Shown: positions 1-9,271, numbered from the stretch's first letter. The stretch: 64,000 bases of DNA from Mesonia aquimarina (GCF_003667275.1 NZ_RCNV01000001.1:248001-312000), one strand, 5' to 3'. Translations and numbers: made by a program. The notes: generated by a model not told the origin, from the sequence alone.

Positions 1-3000
1 TCACCGGAAGCTAATTTTTCATCAGTACTAAAATAACTCATAAAACTTCCTAATTGAAAGTTTGAAAACTGGACTCCCCAATGCGCTGCCTCTTGTTTTA
101 AATTATTACTAAAATTAACTTCTTGTGAATTTCTACTGAATACAAAATCTTCAAAATTAGGCTGATTTTCTACAAACCTAATTTTATTTGAAGCAGGAAT
201 TGACCACCCATTTTTGTTGATGATTAATTTTTCTGAATCTAAATGAAAAACAACGGCTTCATTTTTGTTTACCAATTCAGATTTTACAAAAAATAGCTCT
301 TCTTTTTTATCATAGGCTTTAAAAGCAACTTGAAGTTTTTCATTTTCAAACTTACCCTCTAAACTCGTAGTTGGTAAATTAACGGGACCGGCATTTATAG
401 AAGCAAACCCAAGCTTAAAATCTGCTAAGGTTCCATTAGAATTGATATCTAATTGCAAACTATCTACCGTATTTTGTTGATAATTTAGGTAAGGTAAATT
501 TACATTTGCGGTTAATTCATTTTTTTGTTCACTAAAATCTATAGTTGCTTTTAGTGTATCCATTTCCTGTAAACCTTCAGCAAAAACATCTGATATAATA
601 GGTGTTTCGTGAAAGTAAACATCCATTTTTAAATTTACAGGTTTAGCTATGCTATCGATAATTTGAGTAGAATCTATAAGTTTTAGATTTTTAAAATAAC
701 CTTGTGCATGTTTTCGTAAAGCTCTACTAATTTCTTGCGGGTTTGCATTAGAATTTAGGTTTGTATTAAAAAAACTACTGGTAACTTTTAATGCCGTACT
801 ATCTTTATTTACAAAACTTTTTATGTCTAAATCTCCTAAATAATATGGTTTATCATCATAAACCGCAACGCCATCTGTTAGTGAACTTTCTAAATTAAAT
901 TTTTCTGCATTTCCTTTAAAATTTGCCGTTAGATTTACTTTAGTTCTTATGTCTTTTTTAGTAATTCCTAAGGCATATAAATTTGCACCTATTAAATTTA
1001 AATCAACTTTAGCTTCCGGCGAAATGGAATCTAATTGAACCTTAGAATCTAGCTTAAAATTTAAGTTTTCATCTTTAAAAGCTAACTTTACATTTCCTTT
1101 GCCGTTCTTAATATCTCCATCTAATTTTAATGCGGAAAAATCATAGCCTTTATATTCTAATTTCGAAAATTGAGAATTTAATTTTGCGTCTAAACTGTTT
1201 ATAGTGTTTCCTTTTCCTGAAGTTTCTAAACTCACCGATAGCTTCCCAATATCCGGATTTTGAAGAATTTTACCCAAATCTAATTCAACCACTTCCACAG
1301 ACGAATTGAATGCTATTTTTTCTTGATTAGAAAAATATCCGTTTATGTTTATATTCCCATCAGAAGTGACAAGTGTTGAGTTTGTTTGAAAATTTTGTAG
1401 ACTTCCAGACAGCGTTCCTTTCAGGTTAATTTTTTCAGGAACAGAAATTCCTAATTCTTTTTCAGAAACAAAGCTTGTTAAATCTTCTTTGATTGTTTTT
1501 AACTGATAATTTTTTAACTGTAACTGAAGTTTTTCCGGATCGGTAATATTTTTTAATTCACCTTTTGTAACCAATTGAGTTTGCTCTCCCCAATTGATAG
1601 AAAGCTCATTAATAGTAGCAGATTTCAAATTACCTTTTATTGCTAATTTACCTCTAAATGAATGTGTTGCTAAAGCTTTAAATTGCTCATTATTTTTTAG
1701 TTTAGGAGCAAAAACATAAGCTTCTTTTGGCGCTATAGTAAACTGATTTATACGAGCTGAAAAATCCGTTTTCTCAGGATTCTCAATTAAAGTTTCGATA
1801 GATTTGTAATTAGCTGAAATAGAAGTTTTTAAACTACTTTTATTCGTTTTTAGGTTTAAGTTATTTAAATCGAATTTTTGGTTTGTTAAATTAGCATCAA
1901 AATTTAATTCTTTTAAGTGAAATCCACTGGCTTCTACAAACGAAAATTCTTCAATTTTTAAGTTGGCGGTTCTATTTTTTTCTAAAGAAATTTTACTGCC
2001 TTTAAAGGTAAAATCGCTAAACGCTAATGCTTGCGGATTTAATTTTCCATCTGTGGTATTTTCTTCATTTACTTGATAGCAAATTTGATTATTTTCTAAA
2101 TGAATATTGTCTAACTGGACAGCCCAATCCGGCCAAGAAAAAGGAGTGGATTTTTTTGCTGCATCTTTTTCTACTTCTTTTTCATTAACACTTAGCTGAA
2201 TATTAATTTCAGAATTATTTAATATGAATTCTTCTAAATTAACTTTCTGTTCTTCTAGAGCTAATGAAGCTTTATTAATTCCTAATTCTTGTAAATTTAC
2301 TCCAAAAAACTGCTGATTAGGCAAATCTTGATAATTTGCTTCAACTTTATTCAATGATAACTGATCTACTTTTATGGATGGCAACGCTGCGGTTTCTGAA
2401 GAATCAGAAGCAATAGTCTTAGATTGTACATAAAAAATTGATGTGTTTTTTAAACTGATTTCCCTTAAGTGGAAATCCATCTTTTGAAGATCTATACTTT
2501 TCCCTTCAACAAATAAATTTCCTAAAGCAAGATTTGCTTTCATTCCACTAACCTGATCAGAATAATTTATTTTAAACTCTGAAAACTCTATATCACCAAC
2601 AGAAATTTCCATTGGCTTGGTTTGAGTTTTTTTACTTGTTGTAGTAGTGTCTGAAGCAAAAGCATCAACCAAAAATTGATAATTAAATCCGCTTAAAGAA
2701 TCTTTTCTGTAAATATTTGCTTTTAAACCCTTCCACTCTACTCCATCAATTCCTATAGCATTACCTTTTATAATTGGCCACAGCGGAATATCTGCCTCTA
2801 AGCTTTTAGAGTATACTAACGTATCGCCTTTTTTATCTTCAAGATACAAGCCTTCTAAGCTAATATCTCCAGAAAAAGTGATGAATAATTTTTCAATTTC
2901 AACCTTGGTATTGGTTTTACCTGAGACGTAATTTGTAATTTTTGAAACAATAATATCTTGTCCCCACGGACTACGAATAAAAAGTACGAGAAGAAGTAAA

Positions 3001-3089
3001 AACAATAGAAAAAAGAGAAAAGTTCTCCCTAAGATTTTTAAAACCTTTTTCTTTTTAGAATTTTCCTGTTGCTTTTTGTTTTTGTTCAC
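1..3089 (-). CDS. tamB: TamB/AsmA-like translocation and assembly protein, partial (C-terminus outside window)
   Basis: An uninterrupted reverse-strand frame runs from a GTG at 3087-3089 to the window edge, giving about 1029 residues and no stop. The start is GTG because an in-frame TAA lies four codons upstream and no ATG is available. The N-terminus is a lysine-rich cytoplasmic stretch followed by one hydrophobic segment (about residues 22-42, rich in F and L), then long repetitive beta-type sequence with many LxLxN/D patterns, typical of the TamB/DUF490 family whose proteins span the periplasm as a beta-groove and help insert outer-membrane proteins or move lipids. Family members are about 1400-1700 residues, so the missing part should hold the conserved DUF490 domain. 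A TAAATTTG box lies 22 bases upstream. An Omp85 gene is divergently placed next to it, like the TamA/TamB pair in other bacteria. The family call is from overall character, not from the diagnostic C-terminus. Confidence 0.82.
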   Translation of the reverse strand, partial: MNKNKKQQENSKKKKVLKILGRTFLFFLLFLLLLVLFIRSPWGQDIIVSKITNYVSGKTNTKVEIEKLFITFSGDISLEGLYLEDKKGDTLVYSKSLEADIPLWPIIKGNAIGIDGVEWKGLKANIYRKDSLSGFNYQFLVDAFASDTTTTSKKTQTKPMEISVGDIEFSEFKINYSDQVSGMKANLALGNLFVEGKSIDLQKMDFHLREISLKNTSIFYVQSKTIASDSSETAALPSIKVDQLSLNKVEANYQDLPNQQFFGVNLQELGINKASLALEEQKVNLEEFILNNSEINIQLSVNEKEVEKDAAKKSTPFSWPDWAVQLDNIHLENNQICYQVNEENTTDGKLNPQALAFSDFTFKGSKISLEKNRTANLKIEEFSFVEASGFHLKELNFDANLTNQKFDLNNLNLKTNKSSLKTSISANYKSIETLIENPEKTDFSARINQFTIAPKEAYVFAPKLKNNEQFKALATHSFRGKLAIKGNLKSATINELSINWGEQTQLVTKGELKNITDPEKLQLQLKNYQLKTIKEDLTSFVSEKELGISVPEKINLKGTLSGSLQNFQTNSTLVTSDGNININGYFSNQEKIAFNSSVEVVELDLGKILQNPDIGKLSVSLETSGKGNTINSLDAKLNSQFSKLEYKGYDFSALKLDGDIKNGKGNVKLAFKDENLNFKLDSKVQLDSISPEAKVDLNLIGANLYALGITKKDIRTKVNLTANFKGNAEKFNLESSLTDGVAVYDDKPYYLGDLDIKSFVNKDSTALKVTSSFFNTNLNSNANPQEISRALRKHAQGYFKNLKLIDSTQIIDSIAKPVNLKMDVYFHETPIISDVFAEGLQEMDTLKATIDFSEQKNELTANVNLPYLNYQQNTVDSLQLDINSNGTLADFKLGFASINAGPVNLPTTSLEGKFENEKLQVAFKAYDKKEELFFVKSELVNKNEAVVFHLDSEKLIINKNGWSIPASNKIRFVENQPNFEDFVFSRNSQEVNFSNNLKQEAAHWGVQFSNFQLGSFMSYFSTDEKLASG

Positions 3090-3515
3090 CTTATAAAATT
3101 ACAATAAACTCCAAATTTATAGTATCCGCTTTGGTTTATAAAGTATAAGGACTGTTTAATTTAAGTTAAAGTTTTAAAACCTATTAGAAATGCGTTGGAG
3201 AAAAGTAAAGTATGAAAAGAATGGCTACTAAATAAAGTAAAGTACCCCAATAAATATACTTTAAAAATCATTTATACTTTACGTGAATATCAGTTTTAAT
3301 GATTTGCAGCCATTCTCTTCTATTAAAAATTAACTTTATTCAGTTAATTTCATAGAGAATAAATAAACTACTTTATGATTTAATAAATTATCTCATAGCG
3401 TTTAATTAACTTTTTATTTATAAAATAAAAGCACAAACGTTATAATGCGTTAAAAAAAATGTTCGGCTTAATATTTTTTTGACCTTTACTCATTAAAAAC
3501 CAATTCAAATCATTT
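3090..3515. other. Non-coding divergent region between tamB and the Omp85 gene
   Basis: This 426-base AT-rich stretch has no plausible gene. It contains the tamB -7 box at 3112-3119. It also has two 9-base complementary pairs in crossed order: 3205-3213 (gtaaagtat) with 3274-3282 (atactttac), and 3218-3226 (agaatggct) with 3308-3316 (agccattct). I find no clear -7 box for the rightward gene. Confidence 0.6.
3112..3119 (-). promoter_or_regulatory. -7 box TAAATTTG for tamB
   Basis: Reverse strand reads TAAATTTG, matching the Bacteroidota TAnnTTTG box, 22 bases upstream of the GTG start at 3089. I see no convincing -33 TTG at the usual distance. Confidence 0.5.
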
Positions 3516-6500
3516 ATGCAAAAGCATTCTACTTTTTTAAGACTTAGTTTGTTACTTACTATTTTCTCTTTTTGTACGACGATAAATGCACAACAGGAAA
3601 ATTCTTCTAAAGAAATATCCAAAACATTTTATTTATCCGGTAATACCAGTGAAAATCCCAAAGAATCTAAAGAGTTGTTCAAGGCTGTGAACGAATTATC
3701 TAAACAAGATAAAAACGCTACACTCCTACTAATGGGAAACATTTTAAAACCTGGAGGATTTCCACATAAAGATGAAGAACAAAATAGAAAGGAAACTAAA
3801 AGCTATTTAAAAAATAACTTATTAGATCCGGTTAAAGACTTTAACGGCGAAATAATATTTAACCCTGGACCAAATGAATGGAATAAATTGGGTCACGAAA
3901 ATATAGACGATTTAGAGTCTTTTTTACAAGATAACAGCAATGCAGAATTCTGGCCAAATGATGGTTGCTCTTTAAAAAATGAAAGCTATGATGAGATAGA
4001 ACTTCTTATGGTAGATTCTCAATGGTTTTTTGAAGATTGGGACGAACATCCATACATCAATAATAAATGTGAAGAAAAAACCCGAAAACAATTTTTTCTT
4101 CAATTTAAAGATGATATCAAAGATGTACAAGGGAAGCTAGTAATAGTAGCCGTTCATCACCCAATTATGACTTCTACTAAACTTGGTTTTTTTGAAAACC
4201 TTGGTGGTTTTACTTCAGATTCTTATTACGGTGCAAAACGCAAACAATTGCGGGGAAGAATGGAAACCATAGCACGTTCTTTTGAAGATGTAATTTTTGT
4301 TTCTGCAAGTGATCATAACCTTCAGTTAATGGTAGATGATGCCTTGCCGCAAATTATTAGCGGTTCTTCTACCAAAAAAACCAATAAGTTTAAAAAACAA
4401 GACGAAACCCGTTTCGCGAAAGCAACACAGGGTTTTGCTAAATTAATAGTCTATAAAGATCAGACTTCTACAGTTGAATTTTATGAAGTTAATAATGGAA
4501 AAGCTGCTTTAATAGGTACAGAAGATATTAAACGAGACCGAATTGATAAAGATGAAGTAAAATATCATACCAAAGATGAATTTGGCGAAACTTACAAAGC
4601 TTCTATTTATACTGAAGAAGAAACCGATAAAAGCGGATTACATAAATGGTTTTGGGGAGATCATTACAGACAGATTTACAGCAGAAAAATTGAAGCACCC
4701 GTATTTTGGGCAGATGAACTACCAGGCAATCCAAAAGCCACGCGTGAAGGTGGCGGAAACCAATCGCGTTCACTAAGAATTGTAGACGATGAAGAGCACG
4801 CTTATACTTTACGTGAACTTAGAAAAAGTGCTTTGCGTTTTATTCAATCTTCTATAAACACGCATTACGTTCAAGATTATATGGAAAACACGGTTGCAGA
4901 AAGCGTTGTGCAAGATTTTTATACTACCGCTCACCCTTACGCACAATTTGCAGTTCAAGAATTGCTAGATGATGTGGATATTTACCACACCAAAACCGAT
5001 ATCTATTACGTTCCGAAGCAAAAAAATCTTCATATTTATAATGAAGATTATGGCGATAAACTTTATATGGTTGAAAAACATATAGGTGATGAAAATAAAG
5101 AATTTGAAATTTTTGGGTCTCCAGATGACATTTTAAGTACTTCTGATATGAAGTTGGAAGTCAGAGAATCAAAAAAAGAAGTGAAAATCGATGAAGAAGT
5201 TTTTATTCGCGCCAGATTAATGGATATGCTAATTGGTGACTGGGATAGACATTCAGATCAATGGCGTTGGGCAGAATTCGAACAAGAAGATGGAACTAAA
5301 CTATATAAAGCCATACCAAGGGATCGTGACCAAGCTTTCCCTAAGTACGACGGCATTGCCATAAAACTTTTAAAAGTTGCCTCTCCCCTCTTTAGAAATA
5401 TGGAAGACTATGGACCTGATGTAAAAAATGTAAAATGGCTTAATAAAGATGGATACGAATTAGACAAAATTTTTATTCAGGAAGCAGATTTATCAGTTTG
5501 GAGAAATCAAGCAGAATTTATTCAACAACAACTTACCGATGAAAATATCGATGAAGCTTTTGCTACACTTTTAGATGATGTTCAAGATGAAAGTATAGAA
5601 CAAATTAAAAAAGATTTAAAAGCTAGACGCGATAATTTAGTTGATATTGCCGAACGCTATTACAAATACTTTAAAAAATTTGAAACCGTAATTGGTACTG
5701 AAAATGAAGATGAATTTATAATTGAGCGTAAAAAAAATGGTATAACCACTATTCAAATTAAAGATGAAGATGGAACGCTCGTATTTGATAATACCTACAA
5801 TAAAGATGAAACCAAAGAAATTTGGATTTACGGCTTAGATGATGATGACAAATTTACCATTACCGGTGAAGGCGATAATTACATCAAATTAAAAATTTTA
5901 GGAGGCGAAAATAATGATGTTTATGATTTTCAAAATACAAAAAAAGCAAAAGTTTACGAGTATAAAAGTAAAAACAACACGTTTGAACAAGATAATATTA
6001 AAAAGTGGTTAACTGATTCTTATAGCATTAATAAATATGATCCTGCAAAGAAAAAATACAATTATAACTTGTTGTTACCAAGTATTGCGTTTGATCCTGA
6101 TGCAGGCTTACAACTTGGTGTAAAAGATATCTTTACAACTTATGGATTAAGCAGAAACCCATTTACAACGCAACATACCGTAGAAGCAAAATATCACTCT
6201 GCTACTAATGGTGTTTCTTTTAGCTATAATGGAGAATTTGCAAACGTTTTTTATAATTGGAATTTTGGAGTTGAAGCAATGTTCAAAACACCAACTTATG
6301 CCATAAACTATTTTGGTAGTGGAAATGAAACTACTTATGATGAAGATGCTGTTGACAAAGATTATAACCGTGTAGGTTTAAAACAAATAAGATTAGCGCC
6401 TTCTTTAATTTGGCGTCACGAACAGGGCTATAATTTTTATGTAAAACCAATGGTAGAATCATTTGAAGCGGAATTTACTGAAGGCGAGACAACCGACCAG

Positions 6501-7106
6501 TTTTTTTCTGAAGACGATGATTTATTTACTAATCAATATTATGCAGGTGGAGAAGTCGGCTTTAATTATTCAAATAAATCTAACAAACTTGCCTACATAA
6601 GACGAGGTATGATGTTTGGTTTAACTACCGGATATAAGACAAATATTGATGATAATAATAATGAATTTATCTATCTAGAGCCTACAATTTCATTAGACTA
6701 TCCGCTTCATGAAAGTGGTATAGTGGTTTTAGCTACTAAAGTTTCAGGAAAGACTATTATAGGAGATAATTATGAGTTTTATCATGGCGCAATGCTAGGT
6801 GGAAATAATAGTTTGAGAGGTTTTAGAAATGAACGTTTTAACGGGAAATCTTCCTTCTATCAAAGTACTGATTTACGTGTTGGAATTACTCAGTTTAGAA
6901 CAAATTACGTTCCGATAAGATTAGGGGTAACTGCCGGTTTTGATTATGGACGTGTATGGACCGAAAATGATAATTCAAATAAATGGCATAACAACTATGG
7001 TGGATCTATTTGGGTTAACGGTTTTCAAGCTTTAACAGGGAATCTTGGACTCTACCACAGTGATGAAGGATATCGTTTGATGTTTAGTGTTGGATTCCTC
7101 TTCTAG
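3516..7106 (+). CDS. Omp85-family outer-membrane protein with degenerate metallophosphatase and kinase-like domains
   Basis: A 1196-residue protein. A signal peptide ends near residue 26 (INAQ). Residues about 38-340 have the layout of a calcineurin-like phosphoesterase, but the metal-binding motifs are altered: LSGNTSE (about 40-46) in place of GDxG, MGNILKP (about 73) in place of GDN, PGPNEW (about 118-123) in place of GNHD, and SASDHNLQ (about 263-270) in place of GHDH; only VAVHHP (about 211-216) is kept. Residues about 410-610 contain GGGNQSRSLR, IGDWDRHSDQW (about 573-583) and IPRDRDQAF (about 600-608), which resemble the catalytic and metal sites of atypical PI4K/HipA/FAM20-like kinases. 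From about residue 849 the protein becomes a beta-barrel, with the Omp85 motif GGNNSLRGFR (about 1095) and a terminal phenylalanine. I infer an outer-membrane insertase-like or secretion protein with extra periplasmic domains; substrate unknown. Its divergent neighbour is TamB-like. Confidence 0.85.
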   Translation: MQKHSTFLRLSLLLTIFSFCTTINAQQENSSKEISKTFYLSGNTSENPKESKELFKAVNELSKQDKNATLLLMGNILKPGGFPHKDEEQNRKETKSYLKNNLLDPVKDFNGEIIFNPGPNEWNKLGHENIDDLESFLQDNSNAEFWPNDGCSLKNESYDEIELLMVDSQWFFEDWDEHPYINNKCEEKTRKQFFLQFKDDIKDVQGKLVIVAVHHPIMTSTKLGFFENLGGFTSDSYYGAKRKQLRGRMETIARSFEDVIFVSASDHNLQLMVDDALPQIISGSSTKKTNKFKKQDETRFAKATQGFAKLIVYKDQTSTVEFYEVNNGKAALIGTEDIKRDRIDKDEVKYHTKDEFGETYKASIYTEEETDKSGLHKWFWGDHYRQIYSRKIEAPVFWADELPGNPKATREGGGNQSRSLRIVDDEEHAYTLRELRKSALRFIQSSINTHYVQDYMENTVAESVVQDFYTTAHPYAQFAVQELLDDVDIYHTKTDIYYVPKQKNLHIYNEDYGDKLYMVEKHIGDENKEFEIFGSPDDILSTSDMKLEVRESKKEVKIDEEVFIRARLMDMLIGDWDRHSDQWRWAEFEQEDGTKLYKAIPRDRDQAFPKYDGIAIKLLKVASPLFRNMEDYGPDVKNVKWLNKDGYELDKIFIQEADLSVWRNQAEFIQQQLTDENIDEAFATLLDDVQDESIEQIKKDLKARRDNLVDIAERYYKYFKKFETVIGTENEDEFIIERKKNGITTIQIKDEDGTLVFDNTYNKDETKEIWIYGLDDDDKFTITGEGDNYIKLKILGGENNDVYDFQNTKKAKVYEYKSKNNTFEQDNIKKWLTDSYSINKYDPAKKKYNYNLLLPSIAFDPDAGLQLGVKDIFTTYGLSRNPFTTQHTVEAKYHSATNGVSFSYNGEFANVFYNWNFGVEAMFKTPTYAINYFGSGNETTYDEDAVDKDYNRVGLKQIRLAPSLIWRHEQGYNFYVKPMVESFEAEFTEGETTDQFFSEDDDLFTNQYYAGGEVGFNYSNKSNKLAYIRRGMMFGLTTGYKTNIDDNNNEFIYLEPTISLDYPLHESGIVVLATKVSGKTIIGDNYEFYHGAMLGGNNSLRGFRNERFNGKSSFYQSTDLRVGITQFRTNYVPIRLGVTAGFDYGRVWTENDNSNKWHNNYGGSIWVNGFQALTGNLGLYHSDEGYRLMFSVGFLF

Positions 7107-7122
7107 GCTATAAATAAAAACT

Positions 7123-7164
7123 AAAAAAGCCATTATTTTAATTTAGAAATAATGGCTTTTTTTT
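7123..7164. terminator. Bidirectional intrinsic terminator
   Basis: Stem aaaaaagccattattt (7123-7138) pairs with aaataatggctttttt (7147-7162), with T-runs on both strands. It lies between the convergent Omp85 gene and the response regulator gene. Confidence 0.88.
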
Positions 7165-7183
7165 GAAAATAAAATCAAAAAAA

Positions 7184-7561
7184 TTATTGATTAAAAATTT
7201 TCTTTATTTTTTCTTCAGATAAAGGTTTTGTTTTATACCCAACAACTTGTTCAAAATCTTTTGCTCGTTCTCTATCTAAAGGACTATCACTAGAAGTTAC
7301 AATTATAACTTTTGACTTTAAATTATTTTTTTTCATTTCCTCTAAAAACTCCCAACCATTAATTTGAGGCATATTTAAATCTAATAAAATATGGCTTGGT
7401 TGCAGCTGACTAATTTTTCTTAGGGCCTTTAAAGGATTTATAAAATCAAAAATTTCACCTTTAATTTTACTATTTTCTATCAGCTTTTTATTAATAAAAT
7501 TGGTAATCTTTTGGTCATCAACTAAAAAAATAGTCGGTATTTTTTTTAAACTATTCGTCAT
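7184..7561 (-). CDS. Single-domain CheY-like response regulator
   Basis: A stand-alone receiver domain of 125 residues. It has the acidic pair D15-D16, the phospho-acceptor Asp in LLDLNMP (D61), a conserved Thr/Ser in VIVTSSD and the Lys in YKTKPLS. I choose the ATG at 7559-7561, which overlaps the upstream gene by 11 bases; an open frame extends 11 codons further upstream but lies inside the upstream gene and adds nothing typical of the family. There is no output domain, so it should act by protein contact or as part of a phosphorelay. It is the last gene of a three-gene unit with a GAF/DHp protein and an AhpD-like protein, so the GAF/DHp protein is the obvious partner. Confidence 0.9.
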   Translation of the reverse strand: MTNSLKKIPTIFLVDDQKITNFINKKLIENSKIKGEIFDFINPLKALRKISQLQPSHILLDLNMPQINGWEFLEEMKKNNLKSKVIIVTSSDSPLDRERAKDFEQVVGYKTKPLSEEKIKKIFNQ

Positions 7562-8411
7562 TTTCTTTTGAGAGAAGCTTAATATCTTCTGCATTTTTTT
7601 TAACCAAGTCTTTAAATATTATATCAAGATCTGTGGCACTTTCTTTTAAATATGGCAAAATATCTACTATAAACTCATCTTTACTAACTCCTTCAGAAAG
7701 GTCTAATAAACCCAAAATTCTACTTAAAGGTTCTTGTAAGTTATGAGAAATAGATTGTAGAATACTAACAAGTTGTTTATTCTTATCAAGAATATTTTTA
7801 GTTCTTATTTTTATAATTGCTTTTTGTGTATCTACAATAGATTCAATTTGTTTATTCTTAACATCAATCTCTTGAATAGCATTTTTAAACTCTTCATTCT
7901 TTTCTTCTAATTCACTTTTCAGTCTAATTTGTCTTGTTTTACTTACAAAGGCATCTGTTAAAAGCCGAAGAATCTCTACATCATCCATTCCGAATTTCCG
8001 ATTTTCATCAGAAATAATACTAACACAAGCCTTAGTTGAACCATAATCAAAATAAGAGGCATAAATTTTTGCCTCTTCTAAAACTGGTAAATCAAAATTT
8101 GTTAAAGTACTAATATCATTTTCTCTAAGTTCTTCATAAATAGGAACTTTTCGTTCAAAAAGTCGTTTTTCAAAAATATTTAATCCTAGCTTTTCATAAT
8201 AAAAATCAGCTTTATTGATACTAAACGAAAAACAAAGCTGATGATTTCTAGTAATACTTTTTATGCTGATGGAATGGTAATTAAAAAAATATTTGAGGTT
8301 AGTAAGCGTAAGCTTACTGACTTCTTCTAAGGTTTCTGCCTTGCTTAGTTTACTTGAAAACTTTGAAAAAGCTTCGTAAGTTATTCTATATTTTGATTGA
8401 TTAAAATTCAC
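7551..8411 (-). CDS. GAF sensor protein with histidine-kinase DHp domain but no ATPase domain
   Basis: A 286-residue protein. Residues about 15-160 look like a GAF domain (TLEEVSKLT start, DVEILRLLTDAF end). A long coiled coil follows (about 160-215), then a dimerisation and phosphoacceptor segment with the H-box SISHNLQEPLSRILGL (His223). The protein stops about 60 residues later, with none of the N, G1 or G2 boxes of a HATPase domain, and no broken remainder follows: the next gene starts at once as a receiver protein. It could accept and pass on phosphate like a histidine phosphotransfer protein, or be phosphorylated by another kinase. It starts 2 bases after the AhpD-like gene. No frameshift is visible that would restore an ATPase domain. 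Confidence 0.8.
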   Translation of the reverse strand: MNFNQSKYRITYEAFSKFSSKLSKAETLEEVSKLTLTNLKYFFNYHSISIKSITRNHQLCFSFSINKADFYYEKLGLNIFEKRLFERKVPIYEELRENDISTLTNFDLPVLEEAKIYASYFDYGSTKACVSIISDENRKFGMDDVEILRLLTDAFVSKTRQIRLKSELEEKNEEFKNAIQEIDVKNKQIESIVDTQKAIIKIRTKNILDKNKQLVSILQSISHNLQEPLSRILGLLDLSEGVSKDEFIVDILPYLKESATDLDIIFKDLVKKNAEDIKLLSKENDE

Positions 8412-8413
8412 AT

Positions 8414-8989
8414 TTATGCTTGAGCTTCCATAAGCTCATTGTCTATTTTTATACCTGAAATATCTGCAATAGTATTTAACATATTTACCAAATCTGCTTG
8501 AGCCATAAGTTCTTGAATTTCTGATGTAGAAAAACCAACACTTTTTAATTTATCAAAGTCTTGATCTGTAATTTCTGCATGTTTTAAAGCAGCTTTCGTA
8601 ATAACATTAATTGCGGTTTTGTAACTCTCTGGAATTAGTGGCGAATCTAAATTTTCTGTCAATTTAAAATTAATGTTTTCATCAATCATTTCGGTCATAC
8701 TATTCGCGAATATTCCATGGGCTTGTGTGCAATAATTACAATTACGTTCTTTAGAAACATTAAAGATGATAAGCTGTTTTAATACATTGGGCACATCTCC
8801 TAGTAATAAAGTTGATTTCAGCTTAGCCCAATTTCCTCTTAACAAAATAGGGTTGCTGCCTTGGCATTTAAACCAATTTAAAACAAAAGGAATTTGCATA
8901 GTTTGCATTGTATCATCATAAATTTCTTTAACTTCTTTACTTGCATCTTCATAAGAAATTACTTGAAATCGTGTTGGGGTATTATTCAT
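8414..8989 (-). CDS. AhpD-like / carboxymuconolactone decarboxylase family peroxidase-related protein
   Basis: A 191-residue all-helical protein with the AhpD signature KERNCNYCTQAHG: Glu81, Cys84, Cys87 and His91 match the ExxCxxCxxxH active site of alkylhydroperoxidase-like enzymes, which reduce peroxides through a CxxC pair. It is close to the group annotated as peroxidase-related enzymes. It is the first gene of an operon with a GAF/DHp protein and a CheY-like regulator; that context hints that the redox chemistry is tied to signalling, but this is inference. The specific substrate cannot be told from the sequence. Confidence 0.85.
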   Translation of the reverse strand: MNNTPTRFQVISYEDASKEVKEIYDDTMQTMQIPFVLNWFKCQGSNPILLRGNWAKLKSTLLLGDVPNVLKQLIIFNVSKERNCNYCTQAHGIFANSMTEMIDENINFKLTENLDSPLIPESYKTAINVITKAALKHAEITDQDFDKLKSVGFSTSEIQELMAQADLVNMLNTIADISGIKIDNELMEAQA

Positions 8990-9240
8990 AAATGAGGTAA
9001 ATTTTAATATAATATTCAGTAAAAATATAACTACAATCCCACTAATTAACGTAATTAATAGTACTTTAACAGTAAATTATTTATAGATTTTTGAAACGTT
9101 AAAAAAAAACGTTGCTTGTCTTTTTTAAATAACTTTTATCTATAAATTGATTATTTATTTGTTGAACTATAATTTTAATTAGTACGGAAATTATGGGCAG
9201 TTGGTTTTCTAAAAAGTTTAAAAGTTAGAAACCAAGACAT
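8990..9240. other. Non-coding region between AhpD-like gene and tRNA-Arg terminator
   Basis: About 250 AT-rich bases with no supported gene. It should hold the promoter of the leftward operon, but I find no clear TAnnTTTG box. An imperfect inverted repeat with arms near 9200-9210 (ttggttttcta) and 9227-9236 (tagaaaccaa) is visible; its role is unknown. Confidence 0.5.
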
Positions 9241-9271
9241 AAAAAAACCCTTTGAAAAATTCAAAGGGTTT
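9241..9271 (-). terminator. Intrinsic terminator of tRNA-Arg
   Basis: Perfect stem aaaccctttga / tcaaagggttt (9245-9255 and 9261-9271) with a 5-base loop; on the reverse strand it is followed by a run of T. It lies 12 bases after the end of the tRNA. Confidence 0.9.

Noticed and set aside
4576-4776. Forward frame of 66 residues within the Omp85 gene
   Set aside because: An out-of-frame shadow without start signals or recognisable sequence.
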